This document shows positions 1 to 7,759 of a stretch of DNA of 43,339 nt, in pieces. Position 1 is the stretch's first letter. Every line of letters begins with the position of its first letter. Source of the DNA: an uncultured Treponema sp. (GTDB taxonomy: Bacteria; Spirochaetota; Spirochaetia; Treponematales; Treponemataceae); contig CAJPOF010000014.1 of the NCBI GenBank assembly GCA_905372235.1, forward strand, positions 1 through 43,339, in the 5' to 3' direction. Below the pieces are notes generated by a model. That model was given only the letters and a program-made list of their open reading frames with translations. It did no database searches and had not been told where the DNA came from. The translations under genes were made by a program, and so were the position numbers.

Positions 1-434
1 AAGGTGATAGCTTGCTGTTTGAGGCGATTCTGCCTACGGGAAAAATCGTCGAGAACTGGTATATAAACGATGTCAAGCAGAAATACGAGACCAATTCGGC
101 AATGATCTACAAGGTAAAGGCATCCGACATCGCAGGCGGGAAACTCAAAATCGGCGTAGTTTTCAAAGATGCGGAAAAAGGGACTGTAGAATTCGATCCT
201 GCGAGTATAAAATGCCAAAACACGAATTCATATACGGCTGTTACAAGCGGCAGCCCTATACAGGAAGGTGATAGCTTGCTGTTTGAGGCGATTCTGCCTA
301 CGGGAAAAATCGTCGAGAATTGGTATATAAATGATGTCAAGCAGAAATACGAGACCCGTTCGACAATGTACTACATGGTAAAGGCATCTGACATCGTAGG
401 CGGAAAGATTAAAATCGGCGTTGTTTTTAAATAG
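1..434 (+). CDS. Tandem-repeat surface protein, C-terminal part (5' truncated by window edge)
   Basis: The reading frame is already open at base 3 and ends with TAG at 432-434, so this is the C-terminal 144 or so residues of a longer protein. It holds one complete and one final copy of an 88-residue repeat. Each copy has the core GKIVENWYINDVKQKYET, followed by a segment ending KIGVVFK. The 'W-Y-I-N-D/G' core after a strand-rich stretch resembles divergent InlB-type (Flg_new) bacterial repeats found in extracellular proteins; that family link is an inference. The last copy ends exactly at KIGVVFK, with no LPXTG, membrane anchor or other C-terminal domain. A surface or secreted role is likely, but the N-terminus that would show a signal peptide lies outside the window. 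Confidence 0.75.
   Translation, partial: GDSLLFEAILPTGKIVENWYINDVKQKYETNSAMIYKVKASDIAGGKLKIGVVFKDAEKGTVEFDPASIKCQNTNSYTAVTSGSPIQEGDSLLFEAILPTGKIVENWYINDVKQKYETRSTMYYMVKASDIVGGKIKIGVVFK
1..434 (+). repeat. Direct tandem repeat, 264-bp period
   Basis: The sequence from base 1 recurs from base 265 in the same frame, giving an 88-codon period. The first 60 bases differ by only one or two changes. Divergence is greater at the end of each unit (NSAMIYKV versus RSTMYYMV in translation). More copies probably lie upstream of the window. Confidence 0.9.
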
Positions 435-501
435 ATTCGGGGGATAGCTTCGCTAGACAAATAAGGCTGCCAAAGTTATCCGTCAATTTTTAAGGAATGT
501 T

Positions 502-535
502 TATTTTCAGCCGCAAAATGGCGCGGCTGAAAATA
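502..535. terminator. Strong hairpin after the repeat protein, possible bidirectional terminator
   Basis: TATTTTCAGCCGC (502-514) pairs perfectly with GCGGCTGAAAATA (523-535) around an 8-nt loop. The G+C core is flanked by A/T arms on both sides, and no long U-run follows. It lies 68 bp after the stop of the repeat protein. Confidence 0.45.
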
Positions 536-539
536 CATT

Positions 540-580
540 GCAAGTTTGTCTATGCAAACTTGCGTATTATATGTGCGCTT
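540..580 (+). repeat. Double stem-loop repeat, divergent copy 1
   Basis: GCAAGTTTG (540-548) pairs with CAAACTTGC (555-563). An A/T spacer follows, then a second small stem with GTGC and GCAC arms. The order (CAAGTTTG/CAAACTTG hairpin, TAT-rich spacer, second hairpin) matches the much more similar copies at 8457-8524 and 10519-10586. This copy is diverged and is assigned by architecture rather than identity. Confidence 0.4.
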
Positions 581-662
581 GTCGAGCACGAATGCAGAAA
601 TTTGGCAATCTTCGCTTTTTGACAAAGACTTGCGGTCGCCCAATTTCAAAGAAAGGAATACT

Positions 663-809
663 ATGAGTAATGATAAACCGATAAAACCGGCAGACAATCA
701 GTCAAATATGCAAAATCCCAATAAGGGAACAGCCGGCACAAACCGCCAGTATGACCAAAACCAAGGTAATCGCGGTGGACAACTGAATCCCAACAGAAAA
801 GGGAAATAA
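663..809 (+). CDS. Small disordered Asn/Gln/Gly-rich protein
   Basis: This is a 48-residue protein starting at ATG 663, preceded by a good ribosome binding site (AAAGGAA about 6 nt upstream). The upstream in-frame extension lacks such a site. The composition is Asn, Gln, Gly, Lys and Pro rich, with repeated NPN motifs (QNPNKG and LNPNRKGK) and no hydrophobic segment, so it is probably an unstructured cytoplasmic protein. It resembles small 'NPN' hypothetical proteins seen in other bacteria, but I cannot assign a function. It stands alone; upstream lie two hairpins (502-535 and 540-580) and downstream a 328-bp non-coding stretch. Confidence 0.55.
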   Translation: MSNDKPIKPADNQSNMQNPNKGTAGTNRQYDQNQGNRGGQLNPNRKGK

Positions 810-1137
810 TTTATAGCAAAGAAAAACGGAACTTAGTTCAATTTACATTGGTTGGCGCAAAAGTTGTTCGCAAGGTTGCTGGTAGACAGTTCCCTTTCCG
901 ATGCGATTTTTGCGCCGACTTTGTTTTACATTTTGCGTCGGAATCTCAGCACCGCGGATTTGATTCAATCCGAAAAATATCATTTCTTGCTTACGGGCGA
1001 TTTTTATTCTTATACTAAAATCACAATCAATCCGTCGGTTTTTAAATTCCCAAAACTCGCTTTTCCGCATTTGTCATATCCGTCTTGTTTCCATGTCGTT
1101 GGTTTTATGCTACAATATTTTCTGCATAGGAGAAAAC
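810..1137 (+). other. Non-coding region upstream of rfbA with a weak promoter
   Basis: No convincing gene is present; the frames open here lack ribosome binding sites and recognisable protein character. The only signal is a possible -10 box TACAAT (1111-1116), with a poor -35 (TTTCCA, 1088-1093) at 17-bp spacing. This would start an mRNA about 15 nt before the rfbA start. Confidence 0.4.
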
Positions 1138-2007
1138 ATGAAAGGCATTATTCTTGCCGGAGGCTCCGGCACTCGGCTTTATCCTATCACTAAGGCGGTT
1201 TCCAAACAGATTCTTCCGCTTTATGACAAGCCCATGATTTACTATCCTCTTAGCGTCCTTATGCTGGCTGGAATCAGGGAGATTCTGATTATTTCCACGC
1301 CCCGCGACATCGGCTGTTTCAGGGAACTTTTTGGCGACGGTAAATGGCTTGGCATGGAGTTTTCCTACGCTGTTCAGGAAAGTCCTCGGGGGCTTGCCGA
1401 CGCTTTCATTGTCGGAAAGGATTTTATCAAGGACGACGACGTGGCTCTCGTTCTTGGCGACAATATTTTTTACGGTCAGAGTTTCACTTCCACGCTGAAA
1501 AATGCCGCCGAAAAAGTCCGTGCGCAAAAGGGGGCGGTGATTTTCGGCTACTATGTCGCAGAACCGAGCGCATATGGGGTCGTCCAGTTTGATTCCGAGG
1601 GGAATGTGCTTGGAATCGAAGAAAAACCTGCCAATCCCAAGTCGAATTACGCCGTCCCGGGTCTGTATTTTTACGACAATTCCGTTGTGCAAATCGCTTC
1701 TGCCGTAAAGCCCAGTGCCAGGGGCGAGATAGAAATCACCGCCGTGAACAATGAGTACCTTTCCAGGGGGCAGCTGAAGGTCGAGCTTTTGGGGCGCGGC
1801 ATGGCGTGGCTTGACACAGGAACTTACGACGGTCTTCTTGAAGCGTCCAATTTCATTGCAACAATCGAAAAACGCCAGGGGCTGTACGTCAGTTGCATCG
1901 AGGAAATCGCATACAAAAACGGCTGGCTTTCCAAAAAAGAACTTTTGGATTTGGCGGCAGGCTACAAAACCGATTACGGACGTTATTTGAGGTTTGTCGC
2001 CGAATAG
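1138..2007 (+). CDS. rfbA: Glucose-1-phosphate thymidylyltransferase
   Basis: This 289-residue enzyme joins dTTP and glucose-1-phosphate to give dTDP-glucose, the first step of dTDP-L-rhamnose synthesis in the cytoplasm. The N-terminus has the nucleotidyltransferase signature GGSGTRLYPIT, followed by KQILPLYDKPM; LGDNIFYG and EEKPANPKS are also typical of RmlA. Length matches the family (about 290). ATG 1138 is chosen because an AGGAGAAA site lies just upstream and the protein then begins MKGIILAGG like its relatives; an in-frame ATG 45 nt earlier lacks a site. It is the first gene of the rhamnose cluster but is separated from rfbC by 175 bp holding a terminator-like hairpin, so it may be transcribed apart. 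Confidence 0.95.
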   Translation: MKGIILAGGSGTRLYPITKAVSKQILPLYDKPMIYYPLSVLMLAGIREILIISTPRDIGCFRELFGDGKWLGMEFSYAVQESPRGLADAFIVGKDFIKDDDVALVLGDNIFYGQSFTSTLKNAAEKVRAQKGAVIFGYYVAEPSAYGVVQFDSEGNVLGIEEKPANPKSNYAVPGLYFYDNSVVQIASAVKPSARGEIEITAVNNEYLSRGQLKVELLGRGMAWLDTGTYDGLLEASNFIATIEKRQGLYVSCIEEIAYKNGWLSKKELLDLAAGYKTDYGRYLRFVAE

Positions 2008-2042
2008 TTCCAATCGAAATATAAGAAAATTTTAAGGGCGGC

Positions 2043-2070
2043 TTTTTATCTGCCTTGCGGCAGATAAAAA
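2043..2070. terminator. Bidirectional intrinsic-terminator hairpin between rfbA and rfbC
   Basis: TTTTTATCTGCC (2043-2054) is perfectly complementary to GGCAGATAAAAA (2059-2070), with a 4-nt loop. The 12-bp stem carries its own T/A tracts on both flanks, so it can work on either strand. It starts 36 bp after the rfbA stop. Confidence 0.65.
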
Positions 2071-2081
2071 ACAGGCTTTTC

Positions 2082-2137
2082 GGGGTTCCGCTAACCGCTC
2101 ATTCCTGCGCTTCGCTCCGGAACGGCTTCGCCGCCCC
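2082..2137. repeat. G+C-rich interspersed repeat, copy A
   Basis: A G+C-rich block in an otherwise A/T-rich spacer begins GGGGTTCCGCTAACCGC and ends GGCTTCGCCGCCCC, with internal CGCTTCGC and CGGCTTCGCCG inverted elements. A related block starts at 42929 (GGGGTTCGCGGACTAACCGC). Both are intergenic and non-coding. Confidence 0.4.
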
Positions 2138-2182
2138 TACAATCCTTGCCGCATTTTGCGCAGATTATTATGGAGTTTAAAA

Positions 2183-2773
2183 ATGGCGTTTGAGTTTAAA
2201 AAACTTGAGATAGAAGGACTTTGGGAAATCCAACCGAAAATCTTTGGGGACAGCCGGGGATATTTTTTCGAATCCTATAGCGAGAAAGATTTTTTTGATG
2301 CAGGGCTTTGCATGCGCTTTGTGCAGGATAATCAATCCCGCTCGTCAAAATATGTGTTGCGTGGGCTTCATTTTCAGAAAAATCATCCGCAAGGAAAACT
2401 TGTCCGTGCGCTGGAAGGCAAAGTTTTTGATGTTGCCGTTGATATTCGTCTTGGAAGTCCTACTTTCGGGAAACATCACGGGCTTGTCCTTGATAGCGAA
2501 AAACAGAATATGTTCTACATTCCCGAAGGCTTTGCCCACGGATTCTGCGTTCTTTCTGATACGGCGACTTTTGCCTACAAATGCACGGATTTCTATCATC
2601 CGGAAGATGAAGGCGGCATCATGTGGAACGATTCTGTCATAGGAATCGACTGGGAGAGCGTCCTTCCCGGAATAGCGGAAAATGCGCTTTTAAGCGAAAA
2701 AGACAAAAATCATCCTGCGTTCAGCCTTGATAAAAAATATTTTGACATGAACGCAAAATGGATAGGAAACTGA
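2183..2773 (+). CDS. rfbC: dTDP-4-dehydrorhamnose 3,5-epimerase
   Basis: This 196-residue RmlC-type cupin isomerises dTDP-4-keto-6-deoxyglucose at C3 and C5. Family features visible are QDNQSRSSKYVLRGLHFQ (with the catalytic His of the RGLHFQ motif), the strand KVFDVAVDIR, and YIPEGFAHGF. Length is close to the usual 180-190. ATG 2183 gives the normal N-terminus and has TGGAG 7-8 nt upstream; an in-frame ATG at 2156 would add nine unrelated residues. The gene ends 23 bp before rfbB, and the rfbC, rfbB and rfbD genes are packed as one transcription unit. Confidence 0.95.
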   Translation: MAFEFKKLEIEGLWEIQPKIFGDSRGYFFESYSEKDFFDAGLCMRFVQDNQSRSSKYVLRGLHFQKNHPQGKLVRALEGKVFDVAVDIRLGSPTFGKHHGLVLDSEKQNMFYIPEGFAHGFCVLSDTATFAYKCTDFYHPEDEGGIMWNDSVIGIDWESVLPGIAENALLSEKDKNHPAFSLDKKYFDMNAKWIGN

Positions 2774-2796
2774 CTTTTGCGGATTTTGGAGAAATT

Positions 2797-3945
2797 ATGG
2801 CAAACAGAAAACTTAGCAACATTTTAGTTACCGGCGGCGCGGGCTTCATCGGATGCAACTTCATTCACTATCTTTTTGGCGAGTCCACCGCCGGCGGAAA
2901 AGCGTTCACGGATTCCGGGTTTGAAGGGCGAATCGTGAACGTCGATTGTCTTACTTATGCCGGAAATGCGGAATCCTTGGCGGATATCGAAAAAAAATAC
3001 GGGGAATCTTTTACTTCGGGAAAAGAAAGGCGATATTTTTTCGAGAAAGTTGACATATGCGAGCGTGCGGAAATCGAACGCATAATGAGGCGATACGACA
3101 TAGACACTGTGATTCATTTTGCGGCGGAAAGCCATGTTGACCGTTCGATTTTGGGACCGGAAGCTTTTATGAAAACAAACGTGATGGGAACATTCACTTT
3201 GCTTGACGTTGCAAGGGAGTTCTGGAAAAAAGAAGACGGCTCTATGCGTGATGACGTGCTTTTCCATCACATTTCCACCGATGAGGTTTACGGTTCTTTG
3301 GGCGAAACCGGATATTTTTTGGAAACAACGCCTTACGACCCTAGGAGTCCGTATTCTTCTTCCAAGGCAAGTTCCGACCACATTGTGATGGCGTATTTTC
3401 ACACTTATGGGCTTCCTGTAACGCTGAGCAATTGCACGAACAATTACGGGCCTTTCCAGTTTCCTGAAAAACTGCTTCCGCTTATGATTTCCAACATAAA
3501 GGACGGAAAAAATCTTCCTGTCTACGGAGACGGCAAGAACATCCGCGACTGGATTTATGTGGAAGACCATAATCGCGGGGTTTGGCAGATTGTAAAAAAT
3601 TCTCCGTCCGGGGAGAAATGGAATCTTGGCGGAGAAAATGAATGGGAGAACATCAAGCTTTTGAACACAGTCATTGACCTTACCGCAAAAGAGCTTGGAA
3701 AAAATCCTGACGAGGTAAAAAAGACAATCACCTACGTAAAAGACCGTCCCGGACACGACAGACGTTATGCAATCGACTGCACCAAGGCAAAAACAAAATT
3801 GGGCTGGGAGCGCAAGATGACATTCGAACAGGGGCTTTCAAGCACAATCAAGTGGTATTTGGAACACGGCGAATGGATAAGCCACATTCAAAGCGGTTCT
3901 TATAAGGACTGGATTAATAGAAACTACACGGAACAGGGAAGATAA
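2797..3945 (+). CDS. rfbB: dTDP-glucose 4,6-dehydratase
   Basis: This 382-residue short-chain dehydrogenase/reductase converts dTDP-glucose to dTDP-4-keto-6-deoxyglucose with bound NAD. The Rossmann motif GGAGFIG is near the N-terminus. HISTDEVYG and the YSSSK catalytic Tyr-Lys motif follow, then NNYGPFQFPEKLLP and DRPGHDRRYAID, all diagnostic of RmlB. The chain is slightly longer than usual (340-360) because of an insertion just after the first helix, around the segment GESTAGGKAF. ATG 2797 follows TTTGGAGAAATT; the open frame starting inside the rfbC tail lacks the family N-terminus. The stop is one base before the rfbD start. Confidence 0.96.
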   Translation: MANRKLSNILVTGGAGFIGCNFIHYLFGESTAGGKAFTDSGFEGRIVNVDCLTYAGNAESLADIEKKYGESFTSGKERRYFFEKVDICERAEIERIMRRYDIDTVIHFAAESHVDRSILGPEAFMKTNVMGTFTLLDVAREFWKKEDGSMRDDVLFHHISTDEVYGSLGETGYFLETTPYDPRSPYSSSKASSDHIVMAYFHTYGLPVTLSNCTNNYGPFQFPEKLLPLMISNIKDGKNLPVYGDGKNIRDWIYVEDHNRGVWQIVKNSPSGEKWNLGGENEWENIKLLNTVIDLTAKELGKNPDEVKKTITYVKDRPGHDRRYAIDCTKAKTKLGWERKMTFEQGLSSTIKWYLEHGEWISHIQSGSYKDWINRNYTEQGR

Positions 3946-3946
3946 T

Positions 3947-4837
3947 ATGGTCTGGCTTGTTGGTTGCAAAGGAATGTTGGGAAGCGAGATTTCCCGTCAG
4001 TTTAATGAAAACGGAATTGATTTTTTGGGAACGGATTTGGACGTGGATTTCACGGACAAAAAATCCGTCAGCAGTTTTGTCGCCGGAAAAAAAATTGATT
4101 TTATCGTAAATTGTGCGGCATATACGGCGGTTGACAAGGCGGAAAGCGACGTTGCGCTGTGCGAAAAACTGAATGTAAGCGGACCGGAAAATCTTTCTTC
4201 CGTAGCAAGAAAAATCGGGGCGACATTGATTCATATTTCCACGGACTATGTTTTTGACGGGAACGGAACTGCGCCCTATACGGAAGATACGCCGGTTTCT
4301 CCGCTTGGAGTTTACGGAAAGACAAAGGCAGCCGGCGAAAATGCAATAACGTCGAATGCCCAAAACTATTACATAATCAGGACGGCTTGGCTTTACGGCT
4401 GGGCTGGGAAAAATTTTGTCTACACCATGATTAGGGCGATGAACAGCCGCGATTCGGTAAAGGTTGTGAACGACCAGTTTGGAAGCCCGACATTCGCCGG
4501 CGACCTTGCTGCGGTTATCGTGAAGATAATCAAAAATGCCGGAAAAATTCCATACGGCATATATAATTTTACAGACAAGGGCGAAATTTCCTGGTGGGAT
4601 TTTGCGAGCGAAATAAAAACTTTGGGAATAAAAGCCGGCTGGATTTCAAACAAAAATTGTGCTGTAAATCCATGCTCCACGGACGAATACCCAACGCCGG
4701 CAAAACGACCGGCTTATTCTGTTTTGAGCAAGGTAAAAATTCAGGATGCGCTTGGCGAAGAAATTCCCGGCTGGAAAGAAAGTCTTGAAAAGTTTTTAAG
4801 TTCGCCTTTTTTTGACAAGACAAGAATCGAAGCCTGA
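3947..4837 (+). CDS. rfbD: dTDP-4-dehydrorhamnose reductase
   Basis: This 296-residue NAD(P)H-dependent reductase makes dTDP-L-rhamnose, the last step of the pathway. The N-terminus VWLVGCKGMLGSE carries the GxxGxLG nucleotide motif. HISTDYVFDG, the YGKTK catalytic Tyr-Lys motif and RTAWLYG follow, all classic RmlD signatures. The start ATG is one base after the rfbB stop, with AGGGAAG as ribosome binding site inside the rfbB end, so the two are probably translationally coupled. With rfbA, rfbB and rfbC it completes the rhamnose set, implying a rhamnose-containing surface glycan. No glycosyltransferase is seen nearby. Confidence 0.96.
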   Translation: MVWLVGCKGMLGSEISRQFNENGIDFLGTDLDVDFTDKKSVSSFVAGKKIDFIVNCAAYTAVDKAESDVALCEKLNVSGPENLSSVARKIGATLIHISTDYVFDGNGTAPYTEDTPVSPLGVYGKTKAAGENAITSNAQNYYIIRTAWLYGWAGKNFVYTMIRAMNSRDSVKVVNDQFGSPTFAGDLAAVIVKIIKNAGKIPYGIYNFTDKGEISWWDFASEIKTLGIKAGWISNKNCAVNPCSTDEYPTPAKRPAYSVLSKVKIQDALGEEIPGWKESLEKFLSSPFFDKTRIEA

Positions 4838-4977
4838 TTTTCAGGGAGCGGAGATTTTTTGTTCACGGATTTTTTACGGCGCCGGCATGGAGCAGTTTTG
4901 CGAAGCAAAAGGCAAGCGAAGCGCAGACCGAGCCTCTGGCGGGCTGCGGAACGCCGGTAGGTGCAGAGACCGCCTGA
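4838..4977. repeat. G+C-rich intergenic block between convergent rfbD and MATE genes
   Basis: The spacer from about 4870 is G+C rich and non-coding. It contains a perfect hairpin TTTTGC/GCAAAA (4896-4910, loop GAA) and several GCTTCGC/GCGAAGC elements. The hairpin could terminate either convergent gene. The block resembles the 2082 and 42929 blocks in composition, but not clearly in sequence. Confidence 0.3.
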
Positions 4978-6357
4978 CTATTTTTTTCTTCCCAAAAATA
5001 AAAGTCTTGCCAGCATTAAAAGCCCTCGAAGGCAAAGTTCTACGGTCATTGCAATCCAAATGCCTTCCAGGGCAAACCTTTTTACTAGCAGGAACGAAAG
5101 CCCCAGCCGGACTATCCAAAGGCTGATGAGGTTCAGGATGCTTGGGACGAGGGTGTCGTTTTGCCCTCTGAGTGCGCCGGTTGCTACGATTGCGGCTCCG
5201 AACAGCGGCTCGGCAAAAAGTTCTATGCGGAGTATTTTTGTGGCAAGTTGCCGGATTTCCTGAATCGGAGTCAAAAATCTGAACACAAAAGGGCAGACGA
5301 TGTACATGATTATGCTCATGACCGCCATTATCAGCATTCCAGTGAAAACTGTAATCCATGAAAAACTTTTTGCAAGGTCATTTCGTTTTGCGCCTACGCT
5401 CTGTCCCGTGAGGGTTGTCGCCGCCTCTGCGATTCCGTAGCCGGGCATGTAGCAGAGGGCTTCCGCCGTTATTGCGAATGAATTTGCCGAAAGGGCGACA
5501 GCTCCAAGGGGGGCGGTGATTTTTGTTATGACTACAAGCGCACCTGTGACGGCTACGCTTTCTACGGCGATTGGGAATGCCAGTTTTATTGCATTTCGGT
5601 TTATCTCCGTTCCCGATTCGCCTTTGTCCATCGTCTTTTTGGGGCATCTTCCGTGGGTTATTCCAAGATATTCGGATTTTTCCAGCGTGAAGAACGTCAT
5701 CAGCAATGCAATCACAAGAGCGCTTGCGCTTGTTCCCAGGGCGGCTCCCATAACGCCAAGGCAGAGGACTTTTATGAAAAGGATGTTGAACAGGGCGTCC
5801 AAAATGCATAGAAGCGAGTTCAGTATGCTTGGAAGTTTCATGTTTCCGCTGCATTGAAGCATTCCGCCCATAAGATATATTATCTGATAAAGCGGAGTTG
5901 AAGCGGCTAGAATCAGAAAATATGTCGATGCATTTTTCAGAATCCGTTCTTCGCCTCCTAAAATCTTTGGAAGGATTTCGCTTATTGAAATTCCCAAAAG
6001 TCCCAAAAGTACGGAAAACACAAGGCATGAGGCAATGGATTTCATAAGAATTCGTTTTGCTTTTTCTTGATTTCCTTCTCCGACGGCGTGCGCCACCTGA
6101 ACTGTGAATCCTATGGAAAGAGAATGAACAAGGGAACTTAAAACCCATGTGGAAGACGCTACAAGTCCTATCGAAGCGGATGCGGCGGTTCCAAGTCCTC
6201 CGACCATTGCGGCGTCGATGTATTGCATCGCCACTGAAGAAATTTGCGCGATTATTCCGGGAACGCTCAATTTCCATACGAAACGCAATTTTTGAGCCGT
6301 AGAGAGCGTAGGATTTTTTGACAGCAGTTTATATAAGTCAAAGTTTTTTGAAGCCAT
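4978..6357 (-). CDS. MATE-family multidrug/solute exporter
   Basis: This 459-residue polytopic inner-membrane protein belongs to the MATE (NorM/DinF) family, which exports organic cations or drugs against Na+ or H+. Evidence is the length (about 450-460), roughly 12 hydrophobic segments and an internal duplication. The first half has the pattern VPGIIAQISSVAMQYIDAAM, a typical MATE first helix; the second has IAVESVAVTGALVVI at the equivalent place. A polar linker with SGTEINRNAIKLAFP joins the halves. The substrate cannot be told. It is convergent with rfbD and monocistronic. No good ribosome binding site precedes ATG 6357. A TAATAT box (6364-6369) ends six bases before it, so the mRNA may be leaderless. 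Confidence 0.9.
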   Translation of the reverse strand: MASKNFDLYKLLSKNPTLSTAQKLRFVWKLSVPGIIAQISSVAMQYIDAAMVGGLGTAASASIGLVASSTWVLSSLVHSLSIGFTVQVAHAVGEGNQEKAKRILMKSIASCLVFSVLLGLLGISISEILPKILGGEERILKNASTYFLILAASTPLYQIIYLMGGMLQCSGNMKLPSILNSLLCILDALFNILFIKVLCLGVMGAALGTSASALVIALLMTFFTLEKSEYLGITHGRCPKKTMDKGESGTEINRNAIKLAFPIAVESVAVTGALVVITKITAPLGAVALSANSFAITAEALCYMPGYGIAEAATTLTGQSVGAKRNDLAKSFSWITVFTGMLIMAVMSIIMYIVCPFVFRFLTPIQEIRQLATKILRIELFAEPLFGAAIVATGALRGQNDTLVPSILNLISLWIVRLGLSFLLVKRFALEGIWIAMTVELCLRGLLMLARLLFLGRKK

Positions 6358-6675
6358 CGGCTCATATTAGTGTAAAAAAAACAAAACTAATAGTGGCAGA
6401 ACAGGTTTGCAAAACGAACTTTGCAGAAATCAGATTTGACTTTGCAACCGCTTTTTATCTTCTGAGTTTCTGATTTTTGTTTTGGTGCGGTTGATGAATT
6501 AAAAATTGCGCCGACTTTTATAAACGTCGAAAATAACCGACTTTCCGCCGGATTTTATTAAAATTTTCCGCAAGTTTTTGATTAATCGCAACGCTTTTAA
6601 AAAGTCAAGGAACAAAACTGAAATGTAGGATATAATTTCAGACGTTCAAAAAATGCATTCGGAAAGGGGAATCGT
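6358..6675. other. Divergent promoter region between MATE and PAP2 genes
   Basis: No gene is present. An 8-bp inverted repeat (AAATCAGA near 6427, TCTGATTT near 6468) is followed by T-rich sequence. The region must hold promoters for both flanking genes, but apart from the TAATAT box next to the MATE start I see no strong -35/-10 pair. Confidence 0.35.
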
Positions 6676-7617
6676 ATGGACTATTTGTATGCTTTGCAGT
6701 CGCTTAGGGAGGTAGCTCCCGGATTTATAAACTACGTGTTTTTGTTCGTTTCGGAAATCATGGTGAAAATTCTTCCGGTTTTTGCAGGGATAATTTATTG
6801 GTCTGTGAACAAGCGGGAGGGGGCGGCGATTCTTTTGGGTTATTTTTCGGCGGATTCAGTGAACCAGCTTATAAAAAACACTGCTTGCATCTACAGACCG
6901 TGGATTTTGGATAAAAGGCTTTACGTTGATGCCGCCGCAAAAAATGGTGCTACGGGTTATTCATTTCCCAGCGGACACACAACGACCGCCGCCTCGTTTT
7001 TCGGTGGATTTGCACTCTTTTTGAAAAAAACTTGGGCGACAATCGTCTTTGCGCTGCTCATTTTGCTTGTCGCTTTTTCGAGGAATTGGCTTGGTGCGCA
7101 CACGTTTTTTGATGTTGCCATAGCGATTTTGCATACCGGATTTGCGCTTTTTTTGACAAGGCTTATCGCTCGCTTCCTTGAAAAAAGACCTTGGTTCGAT
7201 ACTTTGGTCGCCGTTTTGGGAATCGCAATTTCTGCCGCCGTCCTTATCTATCTTTCGCTGAAGCATTATCCTCTTGACTATGCGGAAGACGGAAGCCTGC
7301 TTGCCGACCCGTACAAAATGCTCACCGATTGTTATACCGCCGCAGGGCTTATGATTGGCGGACTTTTGGGCTGGTGGCTTGAGCGTCATTTTATCGGATT
7401 TGAAGTCCGGGTGAAAAAATCCGTAAAAGTTTTGCGAGTTTTGGTGGGGTCGCTTTCTTTTTTGATTCTGTTTTTGTTTTTGGGAAAAATATTCGCCTTT
7501 ATGGGCGAGCATTGGCAGCATTTTGCAAAATATTTTACGATTGCGTTCTGGAGCTTGTTCGTCTATCCGCTTTTGTTTTCGCTTGTGGAACGAAGCCGAA
7601 AGCCGTCCGAAAAATGA
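6676..7617 (+). CDS. PAP2-family membrane phosphatase
   Basis: This 313-residue integral membrane protein carries the complete three-part PAP2 (acid phosphatase/vanadium haloperoxidase) signature. K67 and R74-P75 make the KX6RP motif, PSGH is at 98-101, and SR (135-136) with H142 and D146 makes the SRX5HX3D motif. About eight hydrophobic helices surround an active site facing the outside of the membrane. Relatives dephosphorylate lipid phosphates such as undecaprenyl pyrophosphate or phosphatidylglycerol phosphate; which substrate applies here is unknown. ATG 6676 has GGAAAGGGGAA upstream. The C-terminal third adds further hydrophobic segments beyond the minimal PAP2 domain. Confidence 0.88.
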   Translation: MDYLYALQSLREVAPGFINYVFLFVSEIMVKILPVFAGIIYWSVNKREGAAILLGYFSADSVNQLIKNTACIYRPWILDKRLYVDAAAKNGATGYSFPSGHTTTAASFFGGFALFLKKTWATIVFALLILLVAFSRNWLGAHTFFDVAIAILHTGFALFLTRLIARFLEKRPWFDTLVAVLGIAISAAVLIYLSLKHYPLDYAEDGSLLADPYKMLTDCYTAAGLMIGGLLGWWLERHFIGFEVRVKKSVKVLRVLVGSLSFLILFLFLGKIFAFMGEHWQHFAKYFTIAFWSLFVYPLLFSLVERSRKPSEK

Positions 7618-7665
7618 TTTTCCGTTCGGTTCAGATTTCTTGAAAAATTTTTCATGACCGACAGT

Positions 7666-7720
7666 TCACCATCAAGCCGAATATAACTATATTTTACTAC
7701 CTAAATTCGGCTTTCGGTGA
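7666..7720. promoter_or_regulatory. Long two-part inverted repeat upstream of the nitroreductase
   Basis: TCACC (7666-7670) and AAGCCGAAT (7674-7682) pair with ATTCGGCTT (7705-7713) and GGTGA (7716-7720). This makes a 14-bp stem with a small internal loop and a 22-nt A/T-rich loop. No U-run follows, so it is not a standard terminator for the PAP2 gene. It ends 39 bp before the nitroreductase start and could act as a regulator site or mRNA structure. Confidence 0.5.
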
Positions 7721-7759
7721 TAAAATTGGTTAACCTAAGGATATCAAAAGAGGTTTGCT

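Noticed and set aside
843..1070. Small open frames on both strands in the spacer before rfbA
   Set aside because: No ribosome binding sites, no hydrophobic or motif character, and they overlap each other; treated as non-coding.
1105..2013. A 302-codon open frame on the minus strand across rfbA
   Set aside because: It lies wholly opposite a clear rfbA gene, lacks a ribosome binding site and any family motif. Long antisense frames are a side effect of codon bias here, also opposite rfbB (2824-3756) and in other frames of the MATE gene (5378-6277).
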